Source: Acetatifactor sp.
GTDB lineage: Bacteria > Bacillota > Clostridia > Lachnospirales > Lachnospiraceae
Length of the DNA stretch: 64,000 nucleotides
Direction: 5' to 3'
Assembly: GCA_024693365.1 (NCBI GenBank)
Contig: JAILLF010000043.1
Coordinates: 1 to 64,000, forward strand
A program made the position numbers and the translations under genes. Below, piece by piece: positions 61,795-64,000 of the stretch. Every line of letters begins with the position of its first letter. Position 1 is the first letter of the stretch. The notes beneath the pieces were generated by a model. That model was not told where the DNA came from and did no database searches. It saw nothing but the letters and a program-made list of their open reading frames with translations.

Positions 61795-62598
61795 ATGCTG
61801 AAAATAGGAGATTTTTCAAAACTGTCCAGAGTAAGCATCAGGATGCTCCGCCACTATGACGATATCGGTTTGCTTAAGCCGGCAGAGATTGATGATTTCA
61901 CCGGATACCGCTATTATCGTGAGGACCAATTATTCATCGTTGCAAGGATTACGGCGTTAAAAGACATGGGATTTGCCTTGGCAGACATCGTGCGTATCCT
62001 TGAAATCTATGATGACAAAGAAAAACTGGATGGCTTTCTGACAGCCAGGCAAAACGAACTGGCGCAGCAGGCCAAGGAAATGGAGTATAAGCTGATGCTT
62101 CTGGATACGGCCCGAAAGAGGCTGAGAAAGGAGCAGAAAATGAGTTTTGACGTTACAGTAAAGACGATACCCGAAAGATATGCAGCAACCGTACGCATGG
62201 TGGTTCCGCGTTATGAAGATGAGGGAATGGCATGGCGCATGATGGGAGAATGCAAGGAGCCGCTTGTTCCTGCTGATCCTTGTTATGCCATCGCGGAATT
62301 TTTAGACGATGAATTTAAGGAGGAAAACGTTGAGATCGAAGTTTCGATGGCCGTGAAGGGAAAGTATCAGGATACCGAGCACGTGAAGTTTCAGATGCTG
62401 CCGTCGGTAAAGGTCGCAAGTTGCATCATCAAAGGCAGTTATGATCAGATGGGAGAGGCTTGTGCAACGGTGGCTTCCTGGATCGAGGCAAACGGCTATA
62501 AGTTGAACGGACCGATGTTCAACATTTATCACGTGGGTCCGGCGCAGACGCGGAATCCTGAGGAGTATGTGACGGAGGCATGTTTTCCCGTAGAGTAA
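61795..62598 (+). CDS. MerR-family regulator with GyrI-like effector domain
   Basis: A 267-residue activator starting at 61795, 8 bases after GGAGG. Residues 1-~70 are the winged helix (LKIGDFSKLSRVSIRMLRHY, YDDIGLLKPAEIDDFTGYRY). A coiled coil follows (~75-115; KEKLDGFLTARQNELAQQAK). Residues ~120-267 are a GyrI/BmrR-type small-molecule domain (KTIPERYAATVRMVVPRYED; VASCIIKGSYDQMGEACATV). Such proteins bind hydrophobic cations or drugs and activate efflux genes. No transporter is adjacent, so the target may be itself or a distant gene. Confidence 0.9.
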   Translation: MLKIGDFSKLSRVSIRMLRHYDDIGLLKPAEIDDFTGYRYYREDQLFIVARITALKDMGFALADIVRILEIYDDKEKLDGFLTARQNELAQQAKEMEYKLMLLDTARKRLRKEQKMSFDVTVKTIPERYAATVRMVVPRYEDEGMAWRMMGECKEPLVPADPCYAIAEFLDDEFKEENVEIEVSMAVKGKYQDTEHVKFQMLPSVKVASCIIKGSYDQMGEACATVASWIEANGYKLNGPMFNIYHVGPAQTRNPEEYVTEACFPVE

Positions 62599-62664
62599 TT
62601 GATGGCACCACTTACGCCTTGTTCCGTGACGGGACGTATGTTACAATCGTAAAAGCATTCGCAG

Positions 62665-62693
62665 AGATCCCGGATTTTGATCCGGGATCTTTG
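62665..62693 (+). terminator. hairpin downstream of the MerR gene
   Basis: AGATCCCGGA (62665-62674) pairs perfectly with TCCGGGATCT (62681-62690) around a TTTTGA loop. The T-run is short, so termination is likely but not certain. A TTGTTC-17-TACAAT box lies just upstream (62619-62647) and may be chance. Confidence 0.6.
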
Positions 62694-62766
62694 TGCGTTA
62701 CTGCCTGCCATGAACTGACCGAAGTTTCCGTTTTTGATATACTGGAATTGATAAACGCGTAGACGT

Positions 62767-62981
62767 TTGCAGATCAGAGGTAGAAATCAGTTAGGAAGAC
62801 CGGCGTTGGCGGATATACAGAGGCATTTATTATATTTACTGGAAAACTGGGGACTTGAATCAGAAGGTCTTGTCATGACGGGGCTATACGAAAAAGACAG
62901 GAATATATTTTCGAGTTTATTGCTTCACTGTACAATGAATATTATAGCGTTTATGAATTAAATGAGGAGGAGAGAAAATGA
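62767..62981 (+). pseudogene. remnant of a small gene with a frameshift, unknown function
   Basis: One frame from 62767 reads LGRPALADIQRHLLYLLENW then GLESEGLVMTGLYEKDRN. Just after this the next frame continues with IFEFIASLYNEYYSVYELNE and ends at the TGA at 62979-62981, which overlaps the following ATG. The switch is at ATATTTTCG (about 62907-62915), again explained by one lost T. No start with a ribosome binding site is seen. The overlap with the next gene suggests they once formed an operon. Confidence 0.5.
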
Positions 62982-64000
62982 AGAAAACGGTAACGGTTTT
63001 ATGTCTTTTGGCATTCATGGTAACGCTTAGTGGCTGTGATGGCCGGGGCGACAATAAAGAGTATGCAGATGTTACTCAAGAAACGCAGTATACTGCGGAG
63101 GATGCTTCGTCTGAGATTGTTGAGGCATCTGCCAAGCCAACGGCGACGCCTGAGGTAACGTCAACGCCGGAAGTAACGTCAACGCCGGAAGTAACGCCGA
63201 CGCCGGAAGCAACGGCGACGCCGGCGCCTGAGTTATCCAAGGATCCCATCGAGTATGGAGACCTTATGGAGTATTTAAGAAAGCCAGCATCCCAGGTGAT
63301 AACGGCATTTGATCGCCCGTACAGGTATGATTACTGGGGGCCTGAACGTGAAAACGAAGCGTATGGCGGGTTTACGTTTGATGATAAGGTCTATTTTGGA
63401 TTTGACTATAGTGGTAAGACCTTTGAGCCTTCCCGGGACATAGGTTCCTTAATTATTCACAATGATAAGAAACTCAAGGCTGGCATTGGCAATAATCTCA
63501 ACACAAGCATGAAGTCCGCCGGCCTATAAAACAAAGGAAACGAACTATGGAATGGAATTTTCTGTTGACGGCGTAGAAAAGAAGAAGGAACTTTACGGGT
63601 ATCGGATCAGGCTCCGTCTCTTGTCGGACGGGCAGGTCATTACCACTTATGATCCAGAGGACGAATCCGAAGGATTCGATTATAAGGCAGACGCGATCTA
63701 CGGAGGATTCTGGTGGAGTGGATCAGACGATTTGGAAGTCAATGCCCTTCGCGAGATGAGCGGGATCCCGGGCAAACAAAAGGAGTGCGTGGTTACGACA
63801 GCCACGACGCGTCGTTCGGTCACGGAGAAGGGTTATGACGTTGCAGAGCTTTTTGAAGCCTATTACTTGAATGGAAGCCAGACGCCATGCCTGATCAAAG
63901 TTGAGGAGGCCTACGAAAGTAATGACGGCAGCATGACAATAACGATGTTGAAAACGGCAGACGGAAAAGATCTTTTGAATGGACGAAAGCTGGCAAAAGA
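62978..64000 (+). pseudogene. lipoprotein gene with a frameshift, running off the window end
   Basis: The first frame (GAGGAGGAGAG site, ATG at 62978) gives a lipoprotein signal (MKKTVTVLCLLAFMVTLSGC), an acidic stretch, a TPEVTS-type repeat linker and a domain EYGDLMEYLRKPASQVITAF, then stops at 63529. A second frame, entered around 63513-63520, reads on as PAYKTKETNYGMEFSVDGVE, then ELYGYRIRLRLLSDGQ, and stays open to the last base. One extra base in TCCGCCGG would explain the split. The joined protein would exceed 335 residues. No family is recognised. It is most likely a surface protein. Confidence 0.6.
63146..63217 (+). repeat. 18-base tandem repeat encoding a Thr-Pro-Glu linker
   Basis: Four units starting at 63146, 63164, 63182 and 63200, the middle two nearly identical (ACGCCGGAAGTAACGTCA type), encode TPEVTS-like repeats typical of wall-spanning linkers. 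Confidence 0.85.

Noticed and set aside
62580..62762. 60-codon frame after the MerR gene
   Set aside because: It overlaps the MerR end and spans a terminator hairpin, has no ribosome binding site and no family likeness.

Overview
The window reads as chromosome of a Gram-positive anaerobe of the Clostridia, most likely family Lachnospiraceae. The support is strong AGGAGG-type ribosome binding sites, sigma-A style promoters, an adjacent DUF5717/DUF5716-type gene pair (names from memory), HemZ, oligoendopeptidase F, a SpoIID-like protein and the purine/apt/relA gene order. I see no complete insertion sequence, prophage, CRISPR array or rRNA. The genes are mostly dense operons separated by clear intrinsic terminators.

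Layout. 0-5.5 kb: GDP-fucose supply (gmd, fcl, manC) and a GT-C membrane glycosyltransferase. The first ~0.7 kb looks foreign: AT-rich, no Shine-Dalgarno, different codon-pair use. 5.5-10.9 kb: a peptide-type ABC importer (lipoprotein, two permeases, one double ATPase). 11-14.8 kb: a frameshifted membrane-protein gene and a P-type Ca2+ ATPase. 14.8-19.6 kb: an XRE regulator, then hexuronate catabolism (uxuB, uxuA and a divergent AraC regulator), with an unusual set of large GC-rich palindromes between uxuA and uxuB. 19.6-22.6 kb: a SpoIID/peptidoglycan-binding protein and an ABC exporter pair.

22.6-28.4 kb: three tightly linked uncharacterised genes, namely a 1189-residue repeat protein, an actin/Hsp70-fold ATPase-like protein and a TPR-like protein. 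This is the best candidate here for an undescribed system. 28.5-33.8 kb: a purine cluster (purC, purB, a PurF homologue with a destroyed glutaminase site, purA). 33.9-42.6 kb: HAD phosphatase, NlpC/P60-like lipoprotein, SEC-C protein, apt, relA, a metallo-beta-lactamase-fold hydrolase, hemZ and an alpha/beta hydrolase. 42.7-48 kb: citrate synthase, a frameshifted DUF2974 lipase-like gene and a YfhO-type membrane protein. 48-50.2 kb: KDPG aldolase with a C-terminal VOC-like extension, and KDG kinase, which complete the uxu pathway. 50.3-61.2 kb: a large lipoprotein, a 77-residue protein, pepF, a Lys/Ala-rich H1-like protein, a double NUDIX hydrolase, a GH2 beta-galactosidase and a membrane-anchored spermidine-synthase-like enzyme. 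61.3-64 kb: tRNA-Leu, a structured gene-free stretch, a MerR regulator, and two frame-disrupted genes at the end.

How the parts connect. UxuB and UxuA convert fructuronate to 2-keto-3-deoxygluconate; KdgK and Eda 30 kb away finish the route to pyruvate and glyceraldehyde-3-phosphate. Purine synthesis, salvage (apt) and alarmone metabolism (relA) lie within 11 kb. Four genes are disrupted by 1-2 base indels, mostly in short repeats or homopolymers. Whether these are real or assembly errors is the main quality question for this contig.
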